Assembly (NCBI GenBank): GCA_964542475.1
Contig: CAZIUL010000031.1
Coordinates: 1 to 46,321, forward strand
DNA: 46,321 nucleotides
Reading direction: 5' to 3'
From: CAZIUL01 sp964542475
GTDB taxonomy: Bacteria > Planctomycetota > B15-G4 > CAYZWU01
Shown here: positions 46,306-46,321 of the stretch, one piece after another
Position numbering within the stretch: the first letter of the stretch is position 1
Layout of the letters: each line of letters starts with the position of its first letter
The notes under the pieces: generated by a model
The model's database searches: none
What the model was told of the DNA's origin: nothing
The model's input: only the letters and a program-made list of their open reading frames with translations
Program-made: the position numbers and the translations under genes

Positions 46306-46321
46306 AGAAGAAACGGCATGC

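Overview
The window is high-GC bacterial chromosome (judged by eye). No rRNA, tRNA, CRISPR array, integrase or transposase is visible. It encodes about 33 genes, many for exported proteins or lipoproteins: sulfatases, zinc peptidases, a transglutaminase-like protein, gamma-glutamyltransferase, beta-propeller proteins, a very large Ser/Thr kinase, an ECF sigma/anti-sigma pair, HzsA-related and di-heme cytochromes, and GT-C membrane glycosyltransferases with TPRs. This mix suits a Gram-negative-type environmental bacterium of the Planctomycetota/Lentisphaerota sort or a nearby candidate phylum. No ribosomal or other taxonomic marker is present, so this is inference only.

Layout. 2-5117 (+): an AT-richer unknown gene, open at the left window edge, and a 1312-residue Ser/Thr kinase. 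5193-11820 (-): a Sel1-repeat lipoprotein, then ECF sigma factor, anti-sigma factor, PDZ lipoprotein, M28 peptidase and M14 peptidase; the sigma gene carries a near-canonical ECF promoter just upstream. 12028-18036 (+): a Tat-type sulfatase, a Vps10/BNR propeller protein, a LOG-family hydrolase and a TPR protein. 18091-19164 (-): an alpha/beta hydrolase. 19451-26109 (+): large M14 peptidase, transglutaminase-like protein and gamma-glutamyltransferase, a likely peptide-degradation group. 26199-31267 (-): a STAS-PilZ-like protein, a complete sugar-type ABC transporter (binding protein, ATPase, permease) and a small glycine-rich secreted protein. 31595-41142 (+): HzsA-related di-heme protein, YVTN-propeller/di-heme cytochrome, Rid/chorismatase-like protein, stand-alone NFACT-R protein, a sulfatase-fold enzyme with Thr in place of the catalytic Cys, and a TMTC-like membrane protein. 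41210-45239 (-): left-handed beta-helix protein, GT39-type glycosyltransferase, EI24/CysZ-like protein. 45498-46214 (+): a lipoprotein.

The most unusual signal is not a gene. Short palindromes, several beginning GTAGGG(G)C, sit exactly at gene ends, and their TAG is the stop codon of four genes (a fifth is weaker). Two such elements lie back to back between the convergent genes ending at 41142 and 41210. A separate 173-bp near-perfect palindrome follows the stop codon at 37040, and its tip sequence recurs at other gene ends. The protein-level highlight is the 31595-37040 cassette, whose two cytochromes and Rid-like partner are consistent with an uncharacterised periplasmic redox pathway.
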